A stretch of 64,000 bases of DNA from Actinophytocola sp963840275 (GTDB lineage Bacteria; Actinomycetota; Actinomycetes; Mycobacteriales; Pseudonocardiaceae): NCBI GenBank assembly GCA_963840275.1, contig CAWIYK010000002.1, forward strand, positions 1,116,001-1,180,000. The letters are read 5' to 3'. The notes under the pieces were generated by a model. It saw only the letters and a list, made by a program, of their open reading frames with translations. It had not been told where the DNA came from and did no database searches. This document shows, one piece after another, positions 34,142-42,253 of the stretch. How positions within the stretch are numbered: position 1 is the first letter of the stretch; the number at the start of each line of letters is the position of its first letter. A program made the translations under genes and the position numbers.

Positions 34142-35404
34142 GTGGTTCAGAGGCGAACGTTGCTGCGTGGGGCTGCTCTCATGCCGCTCGCCGGCCTCGC
34201 GGCCGGTTGTGGGGGCCTCGCGCGGACCGCCGGCCTCGGCGACTACGTGCGGGTGGCCGTCAGCTGGAGCGCGGCGGAGCTGGCCGCGTTCAGCCGCGTG
34301 CTCGACCAGCGTGGCGTGCGCGACTACGAGCTGATCCCGCTCGGCGACGACATCGGCGCCGCGCTCGGCGCCCGCACCTCCGGCCGGCCGGACGTGATCG
34401 CGCTGCCGCAGCCGGGTCAGCTGTCCGGCGCCATCGGCAACCTCGCCGCGCTGCCCGAGGGCGTGTGGCAGTCCGCCTACGACGAGATCTGGTCACCCGC
34501 GACGTCCGACGGCGTGCACTACGCGCTGCCGTTCAAGCTCGCCAACGCCTCGGTCGTCTGGTACCGCAAGGGCTTCTTCGCCGAGCACGGCCTCACGCCA
34601 CCGGAGACCTGGGACGAGTGGCTCGCGCTGAACGAGGAGATCGTGGACATCGGCGGGCCGGCGCCGCTCGCGCTCGGCGGCGCCGACGGATGGTTCCTCG
34701 CCCAGTTCTTCGAGAACGTCCTGCTGCGGTCGTTCACCGAAACGTTCCGGGAGCTGACCCGCCCGCACGACGCGCGGCTGTGGGACAGCTCGCCGGTGCG
34801 GTCGGCGTTCGAGATGGTCGCGGACATGTGGGGGCGGACGCGGGCGCTGTCCGGCGGCCCCGACCGGGCGCTCGTGCAGCAGTTCCCGGACGCGGTGCTG
34901 GAGGTCTTCCGGTACGGGCGGGCCGCGATGGTCCCCGCGCCGGACTTCGCGGAGTCGGTGATCCGCCGGTTCGCCGGCCTGGACGACGTCGAGACGTTCA
35001 CCTTCCCCACCCGCGACGCCGACGCCGACGTGCCGCTCGCGATCTCGGCGGACCTGCTGGTGCTCAACCGCGACGCGCCCCCGGCGGCGTACGACCTGAT
35101 CCGCTACCTCGCGACGCCGGACGCGCCGCTCCCGTGGATCCGGGACACCGGCGGCTTCATCGCGGCCAACCCGCGCACCGACCCGAAGTACTACAGCCCG
35201 ACGCTGCAAGGGCTCGCGGAACAGCTGCGGGGCGCGACGACCGAGTTCGGGCTGGCCGACCGGCTCGGTCGGCTCGGCGGCAGCGAGGGGCTCCAGCGGG
35301 TGCTGCAGGACCTGCTGCGCGGTGTCGCTGCGGGGACGAGTCCGGCGGTGGCCGCGCGTGCCGCGAGCGAGTCGATGGTCGACGCGGAACATCGGACCGG
35401 GTGA
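34142..35404 (+). CDS. ABC-type sugar solute-binding lipoprotein
   Basis: A 420-residue family-1 extracellular solute-binding protein. The signal peptide carries twin arginines (VVQRRTLLRGA) and ends in the lipobox LAAGC (cysteine near residue 23). The body shows family segments: IPLGDDIGAAL, LPFKLANASVVWYRKGFFAEHGL, PPETWDEWLAL, GRAAMVPAPDFAES and NPRTDPKYYSP. The start was taken at GTG 34142, with TGGGGCGG upstream; TTG 34133 is less likely. It is the first gene of a three-gene coupled operon; the permease start overlaps its stop by 4 nt. The ligand is probably an oligosaccharide, by family only. Confidence 0.88.
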   Translation: MVQRRTLLRGAALMPLAGLAAGCGGLARTAGLGDYVRVAVSWSAAELAAFSRVLDQRGVRDYELIPLGDDIGAALGARTSGRPDVIALPQPGQLSGAIGNLAALPEGVWQSAYDEIWSPATSDGVHYALPFKLANASVVWYRKGFFAEHGLTPPETWDEWLALNEEIVDIGGPAPLALGGADGWFLAQFFENVLLRSFTETFRELTRPHDARLWDSSPVRSAFEMVADMWGRTRALSGGPDRALVQQFPDAVLEVFRYGRAAMVPAPDFAESVIRRFAGLDDVETFTFPTRDADADVPLAISADLLVLNRDAPPAAYDLIRYLATPDAPLPWIRDTGGFIAANPRTDPKYYSPTLQGLAEQLRGATTEFGLADRLGRLGGSEGLQRVLQDLLRGVAAGTSPAVAARAASESMVDAEHRTG

Positions 35405-37077
35405 GCATGGAGATCGAGAGCGGGCCGGGACTGCGGCTCGAGGTCGCGGGCCGGGAGCTGACCGGCCGGCTGCGGGCCGCGCCGCAACGCCGGTACTGGG
35501 GCCACTACCTGCTCGGGCTGCCGGCGGGGGTGCTGCTCGCGCTGCTCGTCGTGCCGATGGGATGGACGGTCTACTGGGCGTTCCGCGCGGACCTCGCGGA
35601 CCTGTTCACCGATCCCGGCGCGCTGCGGTCCGCGTGGCACAGCGTGCTGTGGGTGGGCATCGCGCTCGTGCTGATCGTCGTCGGGTACGTCATCGCCGTG
35701 CTGAGCCGGCAGGTCGGGCGGCTGTGGCGGGTGCTGCTGTACATGCTGATCCTGCCGTTCGGCGTGTCCGCGGTGGTGTCCGGCGCGGTGTTCCGGCTGA
35801 TCTTCGACCCGAACCCGGAGCGCGGCATGGCGAGCGCGCTGCTCGGCGGCGGCACGACCTGGCTGGGGCCGGACCTGATCTGGTGGGTGCTCGCGTCCGC
35901 GTTCGCGTGGTCCTGGCTGGGTTTCGTGGTCGTGCTGTTCCGTGCCGGCCTCGACACGACCGGCGGGCCGGGGCTGCGCGTCGGCCGGCTCACGCTGCCC
36001 CGGCCGGGACCCGTCACCTCGATCGTCGTGCTGACCGTGCTGGTCGCCGCGATCCGGGTGTTCGACCTGGTGCTGATCGCGACGCCGGGGTCCATCCAGG
36101 ACGACGTGGACGTGGTCGGTCTGCACTGGTGGCGGATGACCTCGCGGGACGGCGACCCCGGCGGGCCGGCGCTGCTCGCGGTGCTGCTGTTCCTGGTGGT
36201 CGCGCTGGTCGGCACGGCCGGCATGCGGACCATGCGCAGGCCGGAGCAGACCGAGTTCCTGCCGCCGCCGGAGGCGACGATCGACCGGGCGCCACGCTGG
36301 TGGGGCTGGCCGCTGGTCGCGCTCGTCGGTCTCATGTGGATCCTGCCGGTCGTGGTGCTGGTCGCCACGGCGTTCCACGACCCGGAGGCGGCCGGCGCGC
36401 TCGGCTGGTGGCGGTTCACGGGGATCGGGCTCGGCTCGTTCGCCGAGGCGGGCGCGGTGTGGCTGTGGCCGGCGGTCGCCGGCAGCCTGCTGATCGCCGG
36501 GCTCGCGACCGCGCTGGTGCTCGCCGCGGCCGTGCCGGCCGCGTACCTGCTGACGTGGGTGGTGCCGCGCCGGGTGTCCCGCGTGCTCACTCCCGTGTTC
36601 GCGATCCTCGCGGTCGCGCCGGTGCAGATGTACGCGGGGCCGCTCGGTGACCTGTTCGCCGCGCTGGGCCTGGTCGGCTCGCGAGCGCCGCTCGCGCTCG
36701 TGCACGCCGCGGCCGGGCTGCCGTTCGCGACGCTCGTGCTGCGCAGCGCCTTCCGCGCGGCGCCGCGGCGGGCCGAGGACGACGGCCGTCCCGCGCTCGA
36801 CGAGATGTGGCGGCGCGGGCCGTACCGGACCACGCTCATCGCGGTCGTGGTGCTCGAGTTCGTGTTGGTGTGGAACGACTTCATCGTCGGGTTCCTGGTC
36901 AGCGGGCCGGGCACCAGTCCGCTGACGCTGCTGCTGTGGGGCGAGGCCCGCCAGTTCGGCACGTCGGCCGGCACGGTCGCGGCGAGTGCCGTGGTGTCCG
37001 CGCTGATCCCGGTCGTGCTGCTGCTCGCGACGTGGCGCAAGGTCGTCGTGGGGCTCACCGGGGGGATCGCACGGTGA
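35401..37077 (+). CDS. Fused double-domain ABC sugar-type permease (MalF+MalG in one chain)
   Basis: A 558-residue membrane protein containing two binding-protein-dependent permease domains. Half one (about residues 30-270) has YLLGLPAGVLLALLVVPMGW, then ILPFGVSAVVSGAVFRLIFD typical of MalF-type proteins. Half two (about residues 295-555) has WPLVALVGLMWILPVVVLVA, then VAPVQMYAGPLGDLF and EFVLVWNDFIVGFL typical of MalG-type proteins. The cytoplasmic EAA loops that dock on the ATPase are eroded in both halves (LFRAGLDTTGGPGL / LTLPRPGP, and RRAEDDGRPALDEM). GTG 35401 overlaps the previous stop (GTGA); ATG 35407 is an alternative. No ATPase gene is linked. Confidence 0.87.
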   Translation: MSMEIESGPGLRLEVAGRELTGRLRAAPQRRYWGHYLLGLPAGVLLALLVVPMGWTVYWAFRADLADLFTDPGALRSAWHSVLWVGIALVLIVVGYVIAVLSRQVGRLWRVLLYMLILPFGVSAVVSGAVFRLIFDPNPERGMASALLGGGTTWLGPDLIWWVLASAFAWSWLGFVVVLFRAGLDTTGGPGLRVGRLTLPRPGPVTSIVVLTVLVAAIRVFDLVLIATPGSIQDDVDVVGLHWWRMTSRDGDPGGPALLAVLLFLVVALVGTAGMRTMRRPEQTEFLPPPEATIDRAPRWWGWPLVALVGLMWILPVVVLVATAFHDPEAAGALGWWRFTGIGLGSFAEAGAVWLWPAVAGSLLIAGLATALVLAAAVPAAYLLTWVVPRRVSRVLTPVFAILAVAPVQMYAGPLGDLFAALGLVGSRAPLALVHAAAGLPFATLVLRSAFRAAPRRAEDDGRPALDEMWRRGPYRTTLIAVVVLEFVLVWNDFIVGFLVSGPGTSPLTLLLWGEARQFGTSAGTVAASAVVSALIPVVLLLATWRKVVVGLTGGIAR

Positions 37078-39368
37078 ACCGGGGCTCGGACCGCGACTGG
37101 TTCAAACAGCTGCGACTGCTGTTGTTCGCGGTCGTGTCGTGGTTCGCGCTGAGCGTCGTCGGCGAGCTGATCGGCAACCAGGCCAACGAGACCGCCGCCG
37201 GCCAGACGGTCGGCCACTACGTGCTGCTGGTCGCGATCGTCGTGGTGCCGGCGTTCCTGATCGGGTGGGCGGTGCTGGCCATCCGGGAGCGGCGGCGCGC
37301 ACGGAGCCCGCTCGCCTCGGACGAGCGGCCGCAGCCGCCGGTGCTGCTCGAGCCGCCGACGTGGTACCAGCGGCAACCGTTGGTGGACCGCGAGGCCGAG
37401 GTGCGGGCGGCGGTGCGGGCGGTGCGGGCCACCGGGGTGGTGGCCGTGGTCGGCCCGCGCGACATCGGCACCTCCGCCGTCGGGCAGGCGGTGGCGCAGC
37501 GGCTCATCGACACGCACGTCGGCGATACCCGCACCACCAACAGGTTCGACCTGCGCAGCCGTTCGACGAGCGCGCCCGACGACGCGACCGCGACCGCGGG
37601 GCGGGTGGTGTTGGTGTACGGCATCGACGAGCCGGCCGACGACACCGACGAGGTGCTGGCCAAGGTCGCCCGCGAGCTCGTCGCCGTGTTCCGCCAGACC
37701 GGCGGCACGCTGCTGCTCGACAACGTCACCACGCCGGAGCAGGTCGAATGGCTGGTCCGGGAGTGGCCGGCCGACGGGCCGCGGCTGGTGATCGTCGGCG
37801 AGACCGCGATCGGCGACGTCGTCGAGGAGGACAGCCGGGTCGAGGTCGGGCCGCTCGAGCTGGAGCACCTGCGCGAGATCTGGAACGCGGACCTGAACAC
37901 GCCGGGCCCGAAGCGGCGACTGCGCGACTTCCTGCCGTGGCCGCGCCCGAACGAGCACGACGACGACCTCGACGAGCTGATGCGTGCCTGCGTCGGGCGG
38001 CCGCGCGCGGTGAAGGCGTTCGCGCAGGAGGTCCGCAGGCCGGGCAGCAGCGTGACGCTGGAGGGGCTGCTCGCCGAGCTGCACAAGGACGGGCCGGTCG
38101 AGGGCCCGCTCGAGCGGGTGTGGCTCGCCATCCTCGCGAACCTGCGTGAGGGCCTGACCGAGGAGGCCGCCTGGCTGCTGTCCGCGCTGGCCGAGCTGCC
38201 GGTGACCGGGCTGATCAAGGGCGCGGTCACCGCGATGCTCGGGGTCACCGACGACCCGGTCGCGTTGGAGGAGCTGCGGATCCGCAACCTCGTCGAGGAG
38301 GTCGACGGCCGGTACCGGTTGCCGCAGGAGATCCGGCGCGCGATCGAGGGCACCACCAAGGAGGAGGACCGGCGTGCGGTCGCGGCACGTGCGGTGCCGG
38401 CGCTGCTGGCGTTCTACGCGCGTTACGCCACCAGCTGGGGCGCCCGCCTGGACATCCATCCGCGCGCGGCCGCCGACTGGTTCCGGGTGTCCGAGCCGTC
38501 GTTCCGGCCGCTGTACGCCAACACCTACCTCGACGACGAGCTGCTCGCGTTGGTCCTGGACGACCTGTGCACTATCGCCGACGCACTGGACCGCTGGTAC
38601 GTGCGGGAGCGGCAGTCGAGCGGGCTGCTCGCGGTCAACTCCGGGCTGTACGGGCTGGTCGAGCGCGCCGGCCGGCACGACCTCGCCGCGCTGAGCGCGA
38701 TCCGGATGGCCACCGCGCACCGGATCGCCCGCCGGTTCGGCGAGGCCGCCGCGCACCTCGACCTGGCCGGCAAGCACGCCGACCAGCTGCGCGACGTGCG
38801 GGTGCGTGCCGAGCTGAGCACCAGGGAGCACGCGGAACGCGCGTTGCTCGTGCTCGCCGGCACCGGCGAGATGGACGTGCCGCTCGACTCGCTGGCCGGC
38901 CCCGCGTCCCGCTCGCCGGCCGTGCTGATCAACATCGGCGCGCTGTGCCTGTCGCTCGGGCGGCTGGACGAGGCGCTCACCCACCTGGAGCGGGCCGAGG
39001 AGCTGGCGCGGGACCTCGACGACCTCGGCAGCGAGGCGCACAGCATCGAGCTGCGGGGTGTCGTGCTGTCGAAGGCGGACCTGATCAAGGCGGTTCGCGC
39101 GTGGCAGCTCGCGCGGGCGACGTTCGCCCGCATCGGCGAGGACCAGGGCGTGGCGCGCTGCCTGCAGCACCTCGGTTCGGCGGCGGTCGTCGACCCGTGC
39201 GCGGCCGGCCAGCTGCTGCGCGGCAGCCCGGAGCCGCTCGACCGGCGGGAGGCGGCCGAGGTGGCGCTCACCCACCTGGAGCGCGCGAAGGCGTTGCGCG
39301 CGGGTCAACCGGACACCGAGCTGCTCGACCACTACCTGGCAAAAGCCCGCCGCCTGCTGAACCCCTAA
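37074..39368 (+). CDS. Membrane-anchored NB-ARC/STAND-like protein with TPRs and degenerate P-loop
   Basis: A 764-residue protein coupled to the fused permease by a GTGA overlap. Two spans lie at about residues 14-32 and 45-68. A STAND/NB-ARC-like module follows: the P-loop position reads GPRDIGTSAVG (about 127-137) without the Walker lysine; LLLDNVTTPEQVEWL is the Walker-B-like strand; PRLVIVGETA the sensor strand; GRPRAVKAFAQEV the GLPL-like motif. A winged-helix-like part (LRIRNLVEEVDGRYRLPQEI) precedes TPR-like helices (LINIGALCLSLGRLDEALTH, ALTHLERAKAL). It may be a signalling scaffold rather than an active NTPase; the role in the operon is unknown. Confidence 0.82.
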   Translation: MNRGSDRDWFKQLRLLLFAVVSWFALSVVGELIGNQANETAAGQTVGHYVLLVAIVVVPAFLIGWAVLAIRERRRARSPLASDERPQPPVLLEPPTWYQRQPLVDREAEVRAAVRAVRATGVVAVVGPRDIGTSAVGQAVAQRLIDTHVGDTRTTNRFDLRSRSTSAPDDATATAGRVVLVYGIDEPADDTDEVLAKVARELVAVFRQTGGTLLLDNVTTPEQVEWLVREWPADGPRLVIVGETAIGDVVEEDSRVEVGPLELEHLREIWNADLNTPGPKRRLRDFLPWPRPNEHDDDLDELMRACVGRPRAVKAFAQEVRRPGSSVTLEGLLAELHKDGPVEGPLERVWLAILANLREGLTEEAAWLLSALAELPVTGLIKGAVTAMLGVTDDPVALEELRIRNLVEEVDGRYRLPQEIRRAIEGTTKEEDRRAVAARAVPALLAFYARYATSWGARLDIHPRAAADWFRVSEPSFRPLYANTYLDDELLALVLDDLCTIADALDRWYVRERQSSGLLAVNSGLYGLVERAGRHDLAALSAIRMATAHRIARRFGEAAAHLDLAGKHADQLRDVRVRAELSTREHAERALLVLAGTGEMDVPLDSLAGPASRSPAVLINIGALCLSLGRLDEALTHLERAEELARDLDDLGSEAHSIELRGVVLSKADLIKAVRAWQLARATFARIGEDQGVARCLQHLGSAAVVDPCAAGQLLRGSPEPLDRREAAEVALTHLERAKALRAGQPDTELLDHYLAKARRLLNP

Positions 39369-39514
39369 CCCGCGAGTTGCCCGTTCAGACCTAGTGAGTC
39401 GACGTTTCGTGACTACCGCCGATAGACACGAACCGCCAACTCAGTGTGTCTGAACGTGGAACTCACTGTGTCTGAACGGTGGACTCGCGGGTTCTGGGGG
39501 TTGGACACGCGGGT
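39369..39514. repeat. Nested inverted repeat, copy E (hybrid of both subtypes)
   Basis: Outer arms CCGCGAGTTGCCCGTTCAGA and TCTGAACGGTGGACTCGCGG pair with three mismatches over 21 nt. The TGTGTCTGAAC module is repeated on the right. The element ends with TTGGACACGCGGG, the terminal module of the other (CGTGTCC) subtype. It fills the gap between two convergent genes. Confidence 0.75.
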
Positions 39515-39520
39515 GGGCCG

Positions 39521-40225
39521 TCAACCCAGGGCTTTCAGTACCGGGGTCGCGTCTTGTTCCGTTACTTCTGGGGGTTGTGGCGCGAACACCGCCACGCACG
39601 CGCGGTACTCCGGGCCCAGGTCGAGGTCGGTCATGTGCACGTTCGGGATGTCCACCTCCGCGGCCTCGGTGGCGACCACCCTCGGCGGCTCGTCGTGGGC
39701 GGTCAGCGTCAGCTTGCTCATCCCGAGCGACATGCCCTTGCCGGTCGCCTTGAGCACCGCCTCCTTGCGCGCCCAGTACGTGAAGAACGCGCCGCGCCGC
39801 TCGGCCTCCGGCACCGCGCGGAACACCGCGCGCTCATCGGGCGAGAACGCGATCCCGGCCAGGTCGTCGACCTCCGCCGCACGCACCTCCTCCACGTCGA
39901 CGCCGACCGGGGCGCCCGTGGTGACGGCCAGTCCCACCCGGTCGCCGGAGTGTGAGATCGACACCTCGAGATCGGACCCGACCACCGTCGGCTTGCCGTG
40001 CGGCTTGCCGCAGTCGAAACACGAACTGTCCAGCGCGACCGCCTCCGGCTCGACGCCGAGCCACATGCCGGCCACCGTGCGGATCAGCGCCCGCCCGGTC
40101 AGGAACCGGAGCTTGTCGACCTCACGGCGGTAGTTCGCGTAGCGCTCGCGTTCGATGTCGTCGAGCATTCCGAGCAGGCGCGGCGTTTCCGCCGTCGGCC
40201 GCGCCCACCACACGTCGCATCGCAT
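39521..40225 (-). CDS. 4'-phosphopantetheinyl transferase (Sfp type)
   Basis: A 234-residue Sfp/AcpT-type enzyme that transfers phosphopantetheine from CoA to carrier proteins of fatty-acid, polyketide or nonribosomal peptide synthases. Key motifs are VSISHSGDRVGLAV, GVDVEEVRAAEVDDLA (Mg-binding Asp and Glu) and FFTYWARKEAVLKATGKGM. The region DSSCFDCGKPHGKPTV is the usual substrate loop. ATG 40225 was chosen; nine extra residues upstream are possible. Carrier proteins it would modify are not in the window. Confidence 0.92.
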   Translation of the reverse strand: MRCDVWWARPTAETPRLLGMLDDIERERYANYRREVDKLRFLTGRALIRTVAGMWLGVEPEAVALDSSCFDCGKPHGKPTVVGSDLEVSISHSGDRVGLAVTTGAPVGVDVEEVRAAEVDDLAGIAFSPDERAVFRAVPEAERRGAFFTYWARKEAVLKATGKGMSLGMSKLTLTAHDEPPRVVATEAAEVDIPNVHMTDLDLGPEYRACVAVFAPQPPEVTEQDATPVLKALG

Positions 40226-40315
40226 GGCCCGATCATGCCGCCTGACCCGCACACTTGGCTGGTGAACCCGTCGAGTTGTGCGCGCGGACTGCTCCAGATG
40301 GGCCTTGCGCCCTGG

Positions 40316-40329
40316 TTACCGTCGGGTAA
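40316..40329. promoter_or_regulatory. TTACC-N4-GGTAA inverted repeat upstream of DUF3068 gene
   Basis: Perfect 5-nt arms TTACC and GGTAA with the spacer GTCG sit in the 142-nt divergent region between the PPTase and DUF3068 genes, just before an AT-rich TAATTTAG run that may be a -10 region. Confidence 0.4.
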
Positions 40330-40367
40330 TTTAGCCGCATCTCGTTGTGCCTCGAGGAGGAGGACCG

Positions 40368-41411
40368 TTGCGCCGCATCGTCAGCTTCGTGCTGCTCGGC
40401 CTGGGAGTGTTCGCGGTGGCGCTCGGGCTGCTGCTGCGCTTCTACGCCTACCCCCAGTTGGCGAAGGTGCCGCTGGACAACGAGTCCACCTCGGTGGCGG
40501 AGGGTGACGGAATCACCGCGCTGGTGATCGAGAGTGTCGACGGCGCGCCGTCGCCCGAGGTGCGCAGCAACCTGAGCCTGACCTCGACCACGTACGTCAC
40601 CGGCGACCTGACCGCGCCGGAGGTCGTCGAGGACGGCGACGTCGCGGTGTACGTCGAGGCGATCAAGACCGTGGACGACACGAGCGGCATCACGATCACC
40701 GCCTCCGTGCGCTCGCTGTGCATCGACCGGCACACCAGCGAGGCCGTCGCGCCCTGCGAGAACCAGTACATCGAGCAGGAGGCGGGCAAGCGGCAGACGG
40801 TCGATCGCGGCGACGTCCAGCAGCCGGGCCTGTCGTTCAAGTTCCCGTTCGACACCGAACAGCGCGACTACGACTACTACGACCTCTCGGTGCACAAGTC
40901 CGTCAACGCCCGGTACGACGGCGAGGAGACCATCCAGGGTCTCGAGACGTACCGGTTCGTCATGGACGTCCCGGCGACCAAGATCGCGGACCGCGAGGTG
41001 CCCGGCGCGCTCGTCGGGCAGCCGGACGAGGCGAGCGTCGAGGCCGAGATGTACTACCAGGTCAAGCGGACCGTGTGGGTGGAGCCGGTGACGGGCATCA
41101 TCATCCTCGGCCAGCAGGAGGGCAAGCAGGAGCTGGTCGCGCCGGGCGAGGAGCCCGGCGAGGGCACGACCGTCTTCGACGGCACGCTGAAGTTCAACGA
41201 CAAGACGCTCAACGACAACGTCAACAAGGCCGAGGACAACAAGTCCAAGCTGAGCCTGCTGACGACGTGGCCGATCGTCATGTGGATCGTCGGCGGCGTG
41301 TTGATCATCGTGGCCGTGGTGCTGCTGATGGCCGGTCGCGGCCGGCACGGCGGCAGCAGCGCGGGCGGCCCGCGACCGAGACGACGCCAGACCGCGGGCG
41401 CGACGCGTTAG
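40368..41411 (+). CDS. DUF3068 (PorA-family-like) cell-surface protein
   Basis: A 347-residue protein with an N-terminal span (IVSFVLLGLGVFAVALGLLLR), a long extracytoplasmic beta-rich domain and a C-terminal span (WPIVMWIVGGVLIIVAVVLLM) ending in a basic tail. Motifs YVEAIKTVDDTSG, CIDRHTSEAV, LSFKFPFDTEQRDYDYYDLS and VKRTVWVEPVTGIII match DUF3068 proteins. The TTG at 40368 was chosen because GAGGAGGAGGA ends five nt before it; GTG 40347 lies before that site. It opens the envelope glycan block and its stop overlaps the convergent methyltransferase stop by 4 nt. Function unknown, envelope-linked. Confidence 0.88.
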   Translation: MRRIVSFVLLGLGVFAVALGLLLRFYAYPQLAKVPLDNESTSVAEGDGITALVIESVDGAPSPEVRSNLSLTSTTYVTGDLTAPEVVEDGDVAVYVEAIKTVDDTSGITITASVRSLCIDRHTSEAVAPCENQYIEQEAGKRQTVDRGDVQQPGLSFKFPFDTEQRDYDYYDLSVHKSVNARYDGEETIQGLETYRFVMDVPATKIADREVPGALVGQPDEASVEAEMYYQVKRTVWVEPVTGIIILGQQEGKQELVAPGEEPGEGTTVFDGTLKFNDKTLNDNVNKAEDNKSKLSLLTTWPIVMWIVGGVLIIVAVVLLMAGRGRHGGSSAGGPRPRRRQTAGATR

Positions 41412-42178
41412 CGCTTGCGCAACACGAGCACCAGGTTCCACGAGGCCAGTTCCCGCAGAATGGGAACTCGCACAATCCACAGGGCCCACCACGGGTGATA
41501 TCGCGGGAGGGCCCGGACAAGAGTCGCGGTGGCGGCCCGGTCGGTGTGCCGGGCCCACCGGAGTGCTTTTCCGATGGTGAGCGCGAACAGGCTCTCGCCG
41601 AACTTGTTCTTGGGTTCCCGGCCATTTCGCCGGACATATCGGCGTCGGGCGTAATAACCGCCGAAGAAATGCCATGGCGCCGTTTCGTGGCCGCCCCACG
41701 GCGAGAACCACGGGGTGAACGAGACGAATACGGTGCCGCCCGGCTTGGTCACCCGGACCATCTCGTCGAGCATGGCGACCGGATCGGCGACGTGCTCGAG
41801 CACGTTCGACGAGTAGCAGACGTCGACAGACCCCGTCTGAACAGGCAGTTCGGTGCCGCTGGCACGCACCATGCCGTCGGCGGGGGCGCCCCGCGCGGAC
41901 AGTTCGCCCACGTCCGGGTCGACGCCGAGATACCGGGCGCCGGCGGCCCGGAACGCGTCCGCGAAATAGCCGGGACCACCGCCGACATCGAGTACGACTC
42001 GGCCATTCAGCGGAGTGTATTCCGATATCTGGCGGACCGAGTCGGCGGCCAGGATCTGATAGAAGTGGTCGGGATCGGACTGTTCCGAGAGAAATGCGCG
42101 GAACAGTCGTACCGATCTGCCCAGCGTGGCGTCCCGCTTAGGCCGGATACCGATTTCTGAATCGGTCTTACCTACCAT
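41408..42178 (-). CDS. SAM-dependent class I methyltransferase
   Basis: A 256-residue methyltransferase. Motif I is VVLDVGGGPGYFADAF (about residue 60), motif II VDPDVGELS, and the acidic/aromatic region VDVCYSSNVLEHVADPVAML with motif VTKPGGTVFVSFTPWFSP. The C-terminal half has PWHFFGGYYARRRYVRRNG and ends in basic residues. The long open frame upstream is a shadow of the glycosyltransferase; the ATG at 42178 gives the usual length. Divergent from the GT4 gene and possibly acting on the same glycan or lipid; acceptor unknown. Confidence 0.9.
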   Translation of the reverse strand: MVGKTDSEIGIRPKRDATLGRSVRLFRAFLSEQSDPDHFYQILAADSVRQISEYTPLNGRVVLDVGGGPGYFADAFRAAGARYLGVDPDVGELSARGAPADGMVRASGTELPVQTGSVDVCYSSNVLEHVADPVAMLDEMVRVTKPGGTVFVSFTPWFSPWGGHETAPWHFFGGYYARRRYVRRNGREPKNKFGESLFALTIGKALRWARHTDRAATATLVRALPRYHPWWALWIVRVPILRELASWNLVLVLRKR

Positions 42179-42253
42179 TGGGGGTATCGCTTTCGTCGGT
42201 TGTTTGATCCACTGTACCGGCCGGTAACCTATCATCGCCGAGCTGGAGTATTC

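Noticed and set aside
35571..39332. A 1253-codon open frame antisense to the permease and STAND genes
   Set aside because: It is the mirror of codon-biased GC-rich genes; composition is Arg/Gln/His-rich with no domain, and the sense strand holds clear proteins.
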